A stretch of 6,796 bases of DNA, from the NCBI GenBank assembly GCA_030620935.1, contig JAUXIP010000115.1, forward strand, positions 1 through 6,796, written 5' to 3'. This stretch comes from Deltaproteobacteria bacterium (GTDB taxonomy: Bacteria > Desulfobacterota_B > Binatia > UBA9968). Position numbers and translations under genes: made by a program. Below the pieces are notes generated by a model. That model saw nothing but the letters and a program-made list of their open reading frames with translations. It was not told the DNA's origin and ran no database searches. Positions 1 through 6,313 of the stretch are shown here, in pieces. The stretch's first letter is position 1. Each line of letters starts with the position of its first letter.

Positions 1-780
1 CCCGAAGTGATTACGGCCAAGGGCGAGAAACGGGGCAGGGCAGGTCTTCTTCTCGGCTGTGTACAACGCTTCTTCTTCCCTCAGACCAACCTAGCAACGG
101 CGCGGGTCCTGAGCGAGTGTGGCTACGAGGTTGTGACTCCAAAGGAGCAGGCTTGCTGCGGCTCTCTTTTGGTGCACGAGGGGGAGAGGGAGATCGGAAA
201 AGAGCTGGCGAGAAAGACTATTGAGGTGTTCGACCGGGCCGGTGTGGACCTAATTGTGGTCAACTCGGCGGGATGCGGCTCGGTCATGAAGGAGTACTGG
301 GAACTGCTCCGTAGCGATCCAGATTACGCTGAAAGGGCAGAGGCGTTTAGCAAGAAGGTCCGAGATGTCTCTCAAGTTCTGGCTGAGATTCCGTTTGCTG
401 GGAGGTTAAAGGAGCTGAATCTTACAGTAACCTATCACGATGCCTGCCACCTCGCCCATGGGCAGAGGGTAAGGCAAGAACCCAGAAAGATTCTGAAGGC
501 AATCCCGGGGCTTCAGTTAATCGAACTTAAGGAATCCGACTTCTGTTGTGGCAGTGCCGGGGTATACAATCTACTCCATCCTGACTTGGCTCAGGAGTTT
601 CTGGATAGAAAGATAGATCGGATTAAAGAGACAGGGGCCGAGGTTGTGGTGAGTGGAAACCCTGGGTGCGCCCTGCAAATCGAGAAAGGTCTCAGGGAGA
701 AAGGACTCGATATCCGGGTCGTTCATACCGTAGAGCTTCTGGACTGGTCCTTTCGAGGCATGGAGCCCAAGGATGTTTAA
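1..780 (+). CDS. glcF: Glycolate oxidase iron-sulfur subunit GlcF-like, C-terminal part (5' end outside window)
   Basis: This is the iron-sulfur subunit of a glycolate/D-lactate-type oxidase complex, which passes electrons from an FAD subunit (GlcD) towards the membrane quinone pool. The frame is already open at base 1 and a GTG at 7 has no ribosome site in view, so the gene almost certainly starts upstream. Two Cys-rich CCG domains are visible. Counting residues from the codon at 7, the first has C18, the CCG at 50-52 and C90; the second has C147 (motif HDACH), the CCG at 180-182 (FCCGSAGVY) and C221. The GCVQ opening and the CCGSAGVYNLLHPDLA segment are typical of GlcF and separate it from plain heterodisulfide-reductase subunits. 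The two N-terminal 4Fe-4S ferredoxin motifs expected in GlcF are not in the window. A GlcD gene would be expected just upstream. The 3' end overlaps the next small gene by 8 bases. Related LutA/GlpC-type proteins are the main alternative. Confidence 0.88.
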   Translation, partial: PEVITAKGEKRGRAGLLLGCVQRFFFPQTNLATARVLSECGYEVVTPKEQACCGSLLVHEGEREIGKELARKTIEVFDRAGVDLIVVNSAGCGSVMKEYWELLRSDPDYAERAEAFSKKVRDVSQVLAEIPFAGRLKELNLTVTYHDACHLAHGQRVRQEPRKILKAIPGLQLIELKESDFCCGSAGVYNLLHPDLAQEFLDRKIDRIKETGAEVVVSGNPGCALQIEKGLREKGLDIRVVHTVELLDWSFRGMEPKDV

Positions 781-1051
781 GGAGATCAATCTGTCTCAAG
801 CCGTTCCCCCGAATGCCGTTGCCGTCAGATTTCGGTACGAGATTACCGGTTCTAACACGGAGAATTCTCCTGTCGCCGAACTAGCCGACAATGCCGCCGG
901 CGACAATCCGATCCATCTGGCCGGTAATTCGGGCGAGGTGACCATTCGCTTTAGAACTGCCCAAAAGCTTTACTATAGTCTTCAGGTTACGGCACGACAC
1001 CTCAACTTGTGGATCGTTGAGTGGAGGGAACTCAAAAAGCAGTCGTGTTGA
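773..1051 (+). CDS. Small hypothetical protein overlapping the glcF end
   Basis: I do not recognise this 92-residue protein. The ATG lies inside the last codons of glcF (8-base overlap) and has a GGAG seven bases upstream, so translation coupled to glcF is plausible. The sequence is soluble, with no signal peptide, membrane helix or cysteine cluster (one Cys, the last residue). Alternating hydrophobic stretches such as AVRFRYEI, EVTIRFRT, LYYSLQVTA and LNLWIVEWREL suggest a small mainly beta protein. A 72-residue minus-strand frame and a 72-residue plus-strand frame overlapping the start look like shadows. The overlap, ribosome site and protein-like composition favour a real gene, but without a recognised family it could be a chance reading frame. 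Confidence 0.5.
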   Translation: MFKEINLSQAVPPNAVAVRFRYEITGSNTENSPVAELADNAAGDNPIHLAGNSGEVTIRFRTAQKLYYSLQVTARHLNLWIVEWRELKKQSC

Positions 1052-1089
1052 TGGGCATCAATCTGTAAAAGTAACGGACGCGAACAAAG

Positions 1090-2712
1090 TCAAGCGCAAA
1101 CTTGCCGGAAGAAATCGTTCCCCTTATCGTCCACTAGAATAAAGGCAGGAAAATCTTCTACCTCGATTTTCCAGACCGCCTCCATCCCCAGCTCGGGATA
1201 TTCATGCACTTCCACTTTCTTGATATTTTCCTGTGCCAGGAGCGCCGCCGGTCCGCCGATCGAACCGAGATAAAAGCCGCCGTACTTTTTGCAAGCCTCG
1301 GTTACCTGCGCGCTGCGGTTCCCCTTGGCAATCATGATCATGGAAGCTCCATGCGACTGAAACAGATCGACGTAGGAATCCATACGCCCGGCCGTGGTGG
1401 GACCAAAGGAGCCGGAAGGCATGCCTGCGGGAGTCTTGGCCGGTCCGGCATAGTATACAGGATGATCCTTTAGGTACTGGGGCAACCCTTCTCCCAGGTC
1501 CAACCGTTCCTTTAATTTTGCGTGGGCAATGTCCCTGGCCACGATCATCGGTCCGGTAAGAGACAACTGCGTGGTGACAGGAAGTTGAGTCAACTGGGCA
1601 AGGATTTCCTTCATGGGACGATTTAAGTTGACGGCAACGGCGTTGCTCTTTATTTTCCCGCGATACTCTTCGGGAATCAGCCGTCCAGGCTCACGCTCCA
1701 TCTCCTCCAGCCAGATCCCCTCCCGGTTAATCTTTGCCTTGATGTTTCGGTCCGCAGAACAGGAAACACCCATGCCCACGGGACAGGAGGCCCCGTGGCG
1801 CGGCAACCGGATCACACGAACGTCCAGCGCGAAGTATTTGCCACCGAATTGCGCGCCGTAGCCGGCGCGATAGGCTGCCTGCTGCATCTTTTCTTCTGTC
1901 TCCAGATCACGGAAGGCACGTCCATGGTCATTTCCCGACGTCGGAAGAAGATTTAAGTAACCAGTCGTGGCCAGCTTTACCGTTTTCAAGCAGGCCTCGG
2001 CAGAAGTCCCGCCGATCACAAAGGCGAGATGGTAGGGAGGGCAGCCGGCCGTTCCGAGTGTCTTCATCTTTTCCGTAAGAAATCTCTCCAGGCTTTCCGG
2101 ATTGAGCAACGCTTTGGTTTCCTGATAGAGTGCGGTTTTGTTTGCCGAGCCGCCTCCTTTGGTAACAAAGAGAAATTGATATTCCATTCCGCCGGTTGCA
2201 TATAAATCGATTTGCGCCGGGAGATTAGTCCCCGTTCCCACTTCTTTGTACATATCCAGGGGTGCCGTCTGGGAATAGCGGAGGTTCTCTTCCTTGTAGG
2301 TCTTGTAAACCCCTTTGGAAAGGTACTCTTCGTCTCGAACTCCGGTCCAGACATGCTGTCCCTTCTTGCCAATAATCGTGGCGGTGCCGGTGTCCTGGCA
2401 GAAAGGCAAGATCCCTTTGGAGGAAATATCCGCGTTGCGCAGCATGGCCAGAGCTACGTTCCGGTCATTGTCCGACGCTTCCGGGTCTTTGAGAATCGCG
2501 GCCACCTGTTCGAGATGGGCCGTGCGGAGTAGAAAAGAGACGTCCCGCATCCCGGTGCCCGTGACCAGAGTCAGGGCCTCCGGATCTATTTTTAAAATTT
2601 CCTTGCCGTCGAAAGAAGTAACGGAGACGTAGTCCTTCGTCAAGAGGCGATACTTAGTATCATCTTTTTCCAACGGGAAAGGATCCTGGTATACAAATTC
2701 AGGTGTTGCCAT
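1090..2712 (-). CDS. fumA: Class I (iron-sulfur) fumarate hydratase
   Basis: This enzyme interconverts fumarate and malate in the cytoplasm and needs an oxygen-labile 4Fe-4S cluster. It is the long single-chain form, with fused alpha and beta parts. From the ATG at 2712 it is 540 residues, close to the usual 540-550. The three cluster cysteines fall at 105 (LPFCQDTGT), 224 (GTAGCPPYH) and 318 (GVSCSADRN), which from memory are the E. coli FumA positions. Other family signatures are [28 protein letters not shown] and [11 protein letters not shown] in the C-terminal beta part. A GTG at 2721 in the same frame is the weaker start: it falls inside the GAGGTGGT ribosome site that serves the ATG, six bases away. 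The gene is divergent from rph and convergent with the glcF pair. L(+)-tartrate dehydratase is a related family, but the full-length fused form favours fumarase. Confidence 0.96.
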   Translation of the reverse strand: MATPEFVYQDPFPLEKDDTKYRLLTKDYVSVTSFDGKEILKIDPEALTLVTGTGMRDVSFLLRTAHLEQVAAILKDPEASDNDRNVALAMLRNADISSKGILPFCQDTGTATIIGKKGQHVWTGVRDEEYLSKGVYKTYKEENLRYSQTAPLDMYKEVGTGTNLPAQIDLYATGGMEYQFLFVTKGGGSANKTALYQETKALLNPESLERFLTEKMKTLGTAGCPPYHLAFVIGGTSAEACLKTVKLATTGYLNLLPTSGNDHGRAFRDLETEEKMQQAAYRAGYGAQFGGKYFALDVRVIRLPRHGASCPVGMGVSCSADRNIKAKINREGIWLEEMEREPGRLIPEEYRGKIKSNAVAVNLNRPMKEILAQLTQLPVTTQLSLTGPMIVARDIAHAKLKERLDLGEGLPQYLKDHPVYYAGPAKTPAGMPSGSFGPTTAGRMDSYVDLFQSHGASMIMIAKGNRSAQVTEACKKYGGFYLGSIGGPAALLAQENIKKVEVHEYPELGMEAVWKIEVEDFPAFILVDDKGNDFFRQVCA

Positions 2713-2750
2713 GATTACCACCTCACAATTAATTCGATGTTACCGAAAAG

Positions 2751-2779
2751 ATCATGCTTTATCGATACGTGGGAGTCAA
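2751..2779 (-). promoter_or_regulatory. Probable fumarase promoter
   Basis: Read on the minus strand, TTGACT (2779-2774) is followed by a 17-base spacer and CATGAT (2756-2751), matching the sigma-70 consensus at five of six and four of six positions. Transcription would start near 2744, leaving a leader of about 30 bases with the GAGGTGGT ribosome site. The -35 box lies in an inverted repeat shared with the divergent rph side. Confidence 0.5.
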
Positions 2780-2797
2780 ACGGCTTGACTGTTTGAC
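2775..2797. repeat. Inverted repeat between fum and rph, possible operator
   Basis: GTCAAAC at 2775-2781 is matched by GTTTGAC at 2791-2797 with nine bases between. A nested pair AGTCAA (2774-2779) and TTGACT (2785-2790) uses the same bases. The outer arms coincide with the two divergent -35 boxes, so the symmetry may only reflect two back-to-back promoters. It is also the right size for a dimeric regulator site that could couple both genes. Confidence 0.4.
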
Positions 2798-2821
2798 AAG
2801 CAGAAAGCAGTAATGATTAAA
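2793..2821 (+). promoter_or_regulatory. Possible rph promoter
   Basis: A perfect TTGACA (2793-2798) is followed after 17 bases by ATTAAA (2816-2821), a poor -10 matching three of six consensus positions. The downstream sequence is AT-rich and includes TAAAAT at 2841. The -35 is convincing but the exact -10 is not. Confidence 0.35.
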
Positions 2822-2878
2822 CTTACGGCTCAAAGAAGATTAAAATAATTTGCCCAAAGGCTTAAGAAGGGAATTTGA

Positions 2879-3601
2879 ATGAGGACAGACGGAAGGAAAG
2901 AAAAAGAGTTAAGGCCCATTGTCATTACACCGGGTTACATCAAGCACGCCGATGGCTCCGTGCTCATCGAGATGGGAGACACCCGCGTGATCTGTACGGC
3001 CAAACTCGACGAAAGGGTCCCCGGTTTTCTCCGCAACAGCGGCAAGGGATGGATTACCGCGGAGTACGGTATGCTTCCCTCCTCTTCTCAGGAACGTATT
3101 TCCCGCGAGTCTTCTCGAGGAAAAGTCGGGGGGAGGACTCATGAGATCCAAAGGTTGATCGGCCGCAGCCTTCGGGTGATCGCCGACTTGGAAAGCCTCG
3201 GGGAGAGAACAGTCTGGATTGACTGCGACGTAATTCAGGCGGATGGCGGGACCAGGACCGCTTCGATCACAGGTGCCTATGTGGCCCTCGTGGAGGCTTC
3301 GCGGAGATGGGCGAAGACAGGAGCTGTTAAAAAGAAGCTGATCTTGGACTCGGTAGCTGCGGTGAGTGTTGGGGTCGTAAATAGGAAAGTACTTTTGGAT
3401 CTCAACTATGAGGAAGATAGCCAGGCTGAAGTGGACATGAATTTTGTCATGACCGGGTCAGGAAAGTTTATTGAGGTTCAGGGGACCGCGGAGGGCGCCC
3501 CTTTCACAAAGGCCAAGCTTGACCGCATGGCCGAAATCGCCCACCAGGGTATTCGAGACCTTATCAAAGCTCAGAAACAAGTGTTGGATCGGATCAGATG
3601 A
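2879..3601 (+). CDS. rph: Ribonuclease PH (tRNA 3'-end processing exoribonuclease)
   Basis: RNase PH trims nucleotides from the 3' end of tRNA precursors by phosphorolysis, giving nucleoside diphosphates. It works in the cytoplasm as a hexameric ring. At 240 residues it has the normal length. The phosphate-binding residues are in place: R86 in [16 protein letters not shown] and GTR at 124-126 within [15 protein letters not shown]. The acidic active-site region is [13 protein letters not shown] (174-186), followed by the conserved [12 protein letters not shown]. The ATG at 2879 has AAGAAGG eight bases upstream, and the protein begins with the usual MRxDGR. rph is often followed by the XTP pyrophosphatase gene (rdgB), but here the next gene is a convergent toxin gene, so rph looks monocistronic in this genome. 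Nothing in the sequence suggests loss of activity. Confidence 0.96.
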   Translation: MRTDGRKEKELRPIVITPGYIKHADGSVLIEMGDTRVICTAKLDERVPGFLRNSGKGWITAEYGMLPSSSQERISRESSRGKVGGRTHEIQRLIGRSLRVIADLESLGERTVWIDCDVIQADGGTRTASITGAYVALVEASRRWAKTGAVKKKLILDSVAAVSVGVVNRKVLLDLNYEEDSQAEVDMNFVMTGSGKFIEVQGTAEGAPFTKAKLDRMAEIAHQGIRDLIKAQKQVLDRIR

Positions 3602-3625
3602 ATGGAAGGAAAAGGCTCGGGCTAT

Positions 3626-3645
3626 CACGCCGCTTGCGAGGCGTG
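3626..3645. terminator. Hairpin between convergent rph and the PIN toxin gene
   Basis: CACGCC (3626-3631) pairs with GGCGTG (3640-3645) around an eight-base loop. It sits in the 56-base gap between two convergent genes and could end transcription from either side. A proper T run does not follow directly on either strand, so intrinsic termination is doubtful. Confidence 0.3.
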
Positions 3646-3657
3646 GAGGTTTAGCTC

Positions 3658-4065
3658 CTAGTTTAGACTTTCTTTCAGCTTTTCCCAGAAAGCTCTTGGA
3701 GAGAGAATTTCGAGATTGTCTACCCTCCCTAACTCAAGTAATTCATTTTCGCCTGTAATAAAAACATCCGCTCCTCCTTCCAGAGCACATGAGATGAGGG
3801 TCACGTCATCCCTGTCTTTGATTTTTATTTTAGGTAGAGTGCCGACCTTGGCAAGGATTGTATCCTCTTTCAGGAAGGCCAGGATTTCCGAAACCAGGTT
3901 CTTGGGTATGTTAAAATTCGCTCTTAATACTCGACCAAGTTCTACAAACAAGGGGGGTGTTATAACTAATTCGTGGGACCTAAGAATTTCGCTAAAGACA
4001 TCCTCACAAAGACCGCGGGTAGAAAAGGCACTTGCCAAGACGTTGGTGTCCAAGAAGACCCTCAT
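3658..4065 (-). CDS. PIN-domain toxin of an RHH/PIN toxin-antitoxin pair
   Basis: This is a 135-residue PIN-domain nuclease, probably an RNA-cutting toxin held in check by the upstream antitoxin. The acidic metal-binding residues expected of the fold are visible: D6 in VFLDTNVL, E42 in LFVELGRVL, D84/D86/D87 in KDRDDVTL, and D100 in GGADVFITGENELL. The ADVFITG segment and overall layout resemble the PIN_3 group often annotated as 'putative toxin-antitoxin system toxin component, PIN family'. In that group TGD is usual where this protein has TGE, a conservative change. The ATG at 4065 shares its A with the antitoxin stop codon (TGATG), the classic layout for coupled translation. A TTG three bases earlier is possible but less likely. 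The cellular target cannot be read from the sequence. Confidence 0.88.
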   Translation of the reverse strand: MRVFLDTNVLASAFSTRGLCEDVFSEILRSHELVITPPLFVELGRVLRANFNIPKNLVSEILAFLKEDTILAKVGTLPKIKIKDRDDVTLISCALEGGADVFITGENELLELGRVDNLEILSPRAFWEKLKESLN

Positions 4066-4286
4066 CAAGAGACTTCTCGGAAAACATCCTCGTCGGTCAA
4101 GTATCCTCTCTTCTCAGCAAAAGGCATCGCCTTCTTTCTGAGAGACTCAAATTGTACCAGCCGGAGCTGACGCTGGAGAGCTTCACGGGCAACCTCACTC
4201 CTGCTTTTACCGGACTGTTTGCTTGCCTTAGTGAGCAGCATGTCCAGCTGTTTGTCTAAACGGATCGTGAGGGACGTTGTCTTCAT
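4065..4286 (-). CDS. Ribbon-helix-helix antitoxin
   Basis: This 73-residue protein should bind both its own operator and the downstream PIN toxin. Residues 3-10 (TTSLTIRL) form the DNA-binding strand of a CopG/Arc-type ribbon-helix-helix. They are followed by helix A (about 11-26, DKQLDMLLTKASKQSG) and helix B (about 27-42, KSRSEVAREALQRQLR) with the usual S-R-S-E-V-A turn. The charged C-terminal tail (43-73) is the likely toxin-binding part. There is no Shine-Dalgarno sequence before the ATG at 4286. Instead the start codon directly follows a perfect palindrome overlapping the promoter, which fits autoregulation by this protein and a leaderless message. Confidence 0.88.
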   Translation of the reverse strand: MKTTSLTIRLDKQLDMLLTKASKQSGKSRSEVAREALQRQLRLVQFESLRKKAMPFAEKRGYLTDEDVFREVS

Positions 4287-4303
4287 GTCTTACAATGTAA
4301 GAC
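4287..4303. promoter_or_regulatory. 17-bp palindromic operator of the RHH/PIN pair
   Basis: GTCTTACA (4287-4294), a central A, and TGTAAGAC (4296-4303) make a perfect inverted repeat directly against the antitoxin start codon and across the predicted -10 box. Ribbon-helix-helix antitoxins usually bind such short palindromes and repress their own operon; that this one does so is inferred from position. Confidence 0.7.
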
Positions 4304-4322
4304 AACCCCAAATCTTTGTCAA
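4294..4322 (-). promoter_or_regulatory. Promoter of the RHH/PIN toxin-antitoxin pair
   Basis: On the minus strand a perfect TTGACA (4322-4317) is followed by a 17-base spacer and TACATT (4299-4294), four of six to the -10 consensus. Counting seven bases on places the transcription start at about 4287-4286, at or next to the A of the antitoxin ATG. The mRNA would then be leaderless or nearly so. Confidence 0.6.
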
Positions 4323-4361
4323 CGGGAATAGGTGTCTGGAACCCTTTCTATCTCGATTCTT

Positions 4362-4377
4362 CCGTGGACACCCACGG
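4362..4377. repeat. Small hairpin downstream of mscS
   Basis: CCGTGG (4362-4367) pairs with CCACGG (4372-4377) around ACAC. It lies between the mscS stop and the promoter of the next operon, where a terminator would be expected. No T run follows on the minus strand, so it may only stabilise the mscS transcript end. Confidence 0.3.
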
Positions 4378-4436
4378 GGATTTAGAGTTGGCAATAATCC
4401 AAGTTGCTCAACAGCACCTTTAAGCTCGTTAGGTTC

Positions 4437-5321
4437 TCAAGCAACAGTTGTGCTTGCAAGTGGAACCGGCAAGGGTGAGCGCACATGCAAATCGCGCTGC
4501 GGGAAGGGTATTTCAACGCCGTTTTCACGAAACTTTCCGACGATCGCGCAATTTATTTCAGAGCGTACCAGCGGATGGCGCTTCGGGTGGTCGATCCAAG
4601 CTCTGAGCCTCATGTCCCATGACGAGTCTCCGAACCCTGTTAACAACACCTCCGGTGCAGGATTTTTTAGCACCTCCGGATGCCCTTCAGCCGCCTCTTT
4701 CAAGGAACGCATGACTGTCTCTAAATCCGAATCATAGGAGACGCCCACATCGATTTCCAGTCGTATCTTTTGGTCGCCATGAGACCAGTTGACAACGGTC
4801 GAAGAAACGAACTCTGAGTTCGGCACGATAACGGCGATGTTGTTTAACGTCTGGATTGTTGTCGAACGGATCTTGATCTCCTTTACATCACCTTCTTGAT
4901 CCCCCACGGTGATGCGGTCCCCAACTTTGATGGGCCGCTCTAAAAGTAAAATAAGGCCGGCGACGAAGTTTGAAGTGATGTTTTGCAGGCCAAATCCGAT
5001 ACCGACGGAAAGGAACCCTAGGATAACGGCAAGGCCGGTCAGGTCGACACCGATAAACTGAAAGGCAACCACTGCGCCGACAAGCATAATGGCGTAGTGG
5101 CTGATGCGGATCAGGTTGTACTGTGTGCTTTGTTCGACGCCTAACCTGGCAAAGATTTGAGCTTGTAGTAACCGTCGTAGCAATCGAGAGAATAGAGCGA
5201 ATAGCACAATAACCAACAAAAACATCAGCAAGGAGGATATGGTGACGGCCGTCTTGTTAATCTCAAATAGTTTGAAATGCATCCCGTATTGGATGATCTG
5301 AATGATTTCTGAGAGTGTCAT
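4437..5321 (-). CDS. mscS: Small-conductance mechanosensitive channel, MscS family
   Basis: This inner-membrane channel opens under membrane tension and releases solutes during hypo-osmotic shock. At 294 residues it is a compact, MscS-sized member rather than a long MscK type. Three hydrophobic segments are seen at about 25-45, 72-94 and 96-128. The third is the pore helix: Gly/Ala-rich GLAVILGFLSVGIGFGLQN, then the family signature FVAGLILLLERPIKVGD at 119-135. A beta domain (about 130-180, with TTIQTLNNIAVIVPNSEF) and an alpha/beta vestibule follow, ending with GVEIPFPQRDLHVRS. The last 13 residues are a low-complexity tail. The ATG at 5321 has GAAAGGG about six bases upstream, and a TAAAAT at 5344-5339 could be a -10, but no -35 is seen. 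It is transcribed in the same direction as the TA pairs on each side but separated from both by over 140 bases, so it is probably its own unit. Confidence 0.94.
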   Translation of the reverse strand: MTLSEIIQIIQYGMHFKLFEINKTAVTISSLLMFLLVIVLFALFSRLLRRLLQAQIFARLGVEQSTQYNLIRISHYAIMLVGAVVAFQFIGVDLTGLAVILGFLSVGIGFGLQNITSNFVAGLILLLERPIKVGDRITVGDQEGDVKEIKIRSTTIQTLNNIAVIVPNSEFVSSTVVNWSHGDQKIRLEIDVGVSYDSDLETVMRSLKEAAEGHPEVLKNPAPEVLLTGFGDSSWDMRLRAWIDHPKRHPLVRSEINCAIVGKFRENGVEIPFPQRDLHVRSPLPVPLASTTVA

Positions 5322-5361
5322 TTTTTACCCTTTCTTTAATTTTATCCGCCTGCGCAGAAGA

Positions 5362-5497
5362 CCTCGGGCATGAGCCCGGGGATGAATGCGTCGGACGGAC
5401 CCCCCGTAGCTTGAAAAGCGAAGGAGGGTGAGTTGCTTCGGCGGATTCCGCCGAAGAAGTTAACGATACCACAGGCGTAAGCCCGTGGAGCTTCATT
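5362..5497 (+). ncRNA. Structured RNA-like module resembling the omega-RNA/right end of an IS200/IS605 tnpB element
   Basis: Four hairpins follow each other with little space between. H1 (5362-5381) is an eight-pair stem with one G-T pair and an ATGA loop. H2 (5399-5429) pairs ACCC-C-CC with GG-A-GGGT and carries an inner GCTT/AAGC stem around GAA. H3 (5436-5456) is a perfect ten-base inverted repeat around a single T. H4 (5469-5488) pairs CCAC-A-GGC with GCC-C-GTGG around GTAA and is followed by GGAGCTTCAT. A hairpin series ending in a GCC-CGTGG stem and a TTCA-type end is what I associate with the 3' end of tnpB elements, where the RNA scaffold is followed by the guide. No tnpB reading frame remains upstream on the plus strand; mscS occupies that space on the other strand. 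Read on the minus strand it would be a leader of mscS. The fold is seen in the sequence; the family assignment is inference. Confidence 0.45.
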
Positions 5498-5513
5498 TTG
5501 CCCCAGGGGGCAA
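5498..5513. repeat. Tight seven-base-pair hairpin after the structured module
   Basis: TTGCCCC (5498-5504) and GGGGCAA (5507-5513) are perfect complements separated by AG. It directly follows the TTCAT end of the module, in the position a guide would occupy if the module is an omega-RNA, or it could be a terminator stem for the minus-strand vapBC operon. It has no proper T tail on either strand. Confidence 0.4.
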
Positions 5514-5651
5514 CAGAACCTCTTTCAGGGCGAAGAATAGTGCAAAAGGATTACATCGCACAAGAAGAAGCTAAGGAAAGTTGAGGCTGTTTCCCAACCC
5601 TAATCTTGGACTTTATAGGTGGTTAAGGAAGAAATTGATGGAACGTTTAGC
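5514..5651. other. Intergenic stretch with no gene seen
   Basis: Between the hairpin and the vapC stop codon no reading frame, tRNA or convincing promoter was found. There is only a weak GTTG/CAAC pairing around 5580-5600, so nothing here can be assigned. Confidence 0.5.
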
Positions 5652-6050
5652 CTAAATCCACACAACCTTTATCTCTTTTTCCACTTCGCGGAACTCGGGG
5701 TCACCGGTGTAAAGATCGGCTTTTTTCTGTTTGGCCAGTGCGGCACAGAAACAGTCAGCCAAGGACATTTTCTTCACAGCTTTGATCTCGCCGGCCAGTT
5801 CGGCAAGCTGCTGATCAACGGAAACGATCTCGATAGGGAGTCCTAAGAGTTTGCTGCGGACTTCATTCCATTTACCTCGACCTACTTTCCGCTCAACTTG
5901 GTAGCGGACCTCTGCCCAGTTGGGAGCTGCAATGAGGGCGGCCTCATCAGCAGCGGCTGCCTTTTCCAGTAAGACCACGACTTTCTCATGTCCGGATTCC
6001 CGAAAGAGGAACGCAAGGATAGCGTAGCTATCGAGAACGGAATTTCTCAA
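5652..6050 (-). CDS. vapC: VapC-type PIN-domain ribonuclease toxin
   Basis: This 132-residue PIN toxin probably cuts RNA when released from its antitoxin. All four acidic PIN residues are present: D7 in SVLDSYAIL, E47 in PNWAEVRY, D99 in MSLADCFCAALA and D117 in LYTGDPEF. The layout is typical of VapC, and it differs clearly from the PIN protein at 3658-4065, which belongs to another subgroup. The start is a TTG at 6050, preceded six bases upstream by the strong ribosome site AGGAGG. No ATG or GTG competes near the expected N terminus. The gene overlaps the end of the AbrB-type antitoxin gene by 23 bases, so the two are translated from one message, antitoxin first. The substrate cannot be deduced. 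Confidence 0.92.
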   Translation of the reverse strand: MRNSVLDSYAILAFLFRESGHEKVVVLLEKAAAADEAALIAAPNWAEVRYQVERKVGRGKWNEVRSKLLGLPIEIVSVDQQLAELAGEIKAVKKMSLADCFCAALAKQKKADLYTGDPEFREVEKEIKVVWI

Positions 6051-6291
6051 ACTTGGCCTCCTCCCGTTCCTTGTCCCGTTTCCTCTCTTTCAGGAGATCT
6101 TTGGTCCTTGAGGTCTCGCTCTTTAGAATCCCGCAAACGCTACGGATGTACTCTTTGGTCACAGGCTGAAAAATAATTTCGTGGTCCCGCTCCACAAAAC
6201 AGACCTTTGTCCCCGGCTTAATTCCGTACTTCCGCCTGAGCCTTGCCGGTACAACTAATTGCCCTTTACTGGTTACATACGAAATTTCCAT
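6028..6291 (-). CDS. vapB: AbrB/SpoVT-type antitoxin of the VapBC pair
   Basis: This 87-residue antitoxin is expected to bind its operator and neutralise VapC. Residues 1-45 form a swapped-hairpin AbrB domain: SYVTSKGQLVVPARLRRKYGI, then KPGTKVCFVERDHEIIFQPV. The C-terminal half (about 60-87) is highly charged, rich in Lys, Arg and Glu, and is likely disordered until it wraps the toxin. The ATG at 6291 has GGGGG at 6302-6298, six bases upstream, as a weak ribosome site. The 3' end carries the ribosome site and TTG start of vapC within its own coding sequence. A promoter with an inverted repeat lies just upstream. Confidence 0.92.
   Translation of the reverse strand: MEISYVTSKGQLVVPARLRRKYGIKPGTKVCFVERDHEIIFQPVTKEYIRSVCGILKSETSRTKDLLKERKRDKEREEAKFEKFRSR
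6057..6065 (-). promoter_or_regulatory. Strong ribosome binding site that fixes the vapC TTG start
   Basis: On the minus strand GGGAGGAGG ends six bases before the TTG at 6050. It lies within the vapB coding sequence. This near-perfect anti-16S match is the main reason for accepting the TTG start of vapC, and implies the toxin is loaded independently as well as by coupling. Confidence 0.7.
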
Positions 6292-6313
6292 AATATTCCC
6301 CCATGTGAATAAT

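Noticed and set aside
571..789. 72-residue minus-strand frame at the glcF end
   Set aside because: It is fully antisense to a well-supported CCG domain and has no family features.
3598..3654. Possible remnant of rdgB after rph, since ATGA overlaps the rph stop
   Set aside because: The frame is only 18 codons and lacks the expected N-terminal motif of that family.
4219..4737. 172-residue plus-strand frame
   Set aside because: It runs antisense through the antitoxin start, its promoter and the mscS 3' end, and is a shadow.
5263..5496. 77-residue minus-strand frame starting MKLHGLTPVV across the hairpin block
   Set aside because: It is antisense through the structured module and overlaps the mscS start; the composition is low-complexity and explained by the hairpins.
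5322..5500. Cyclic-di-AMP or other known riboswitch upstream of mscS
   Set aside because: I could not find the conserved core of any riboswitch class I know in the minus-strand sequence; the hairpin series fits a mobile-element end better.
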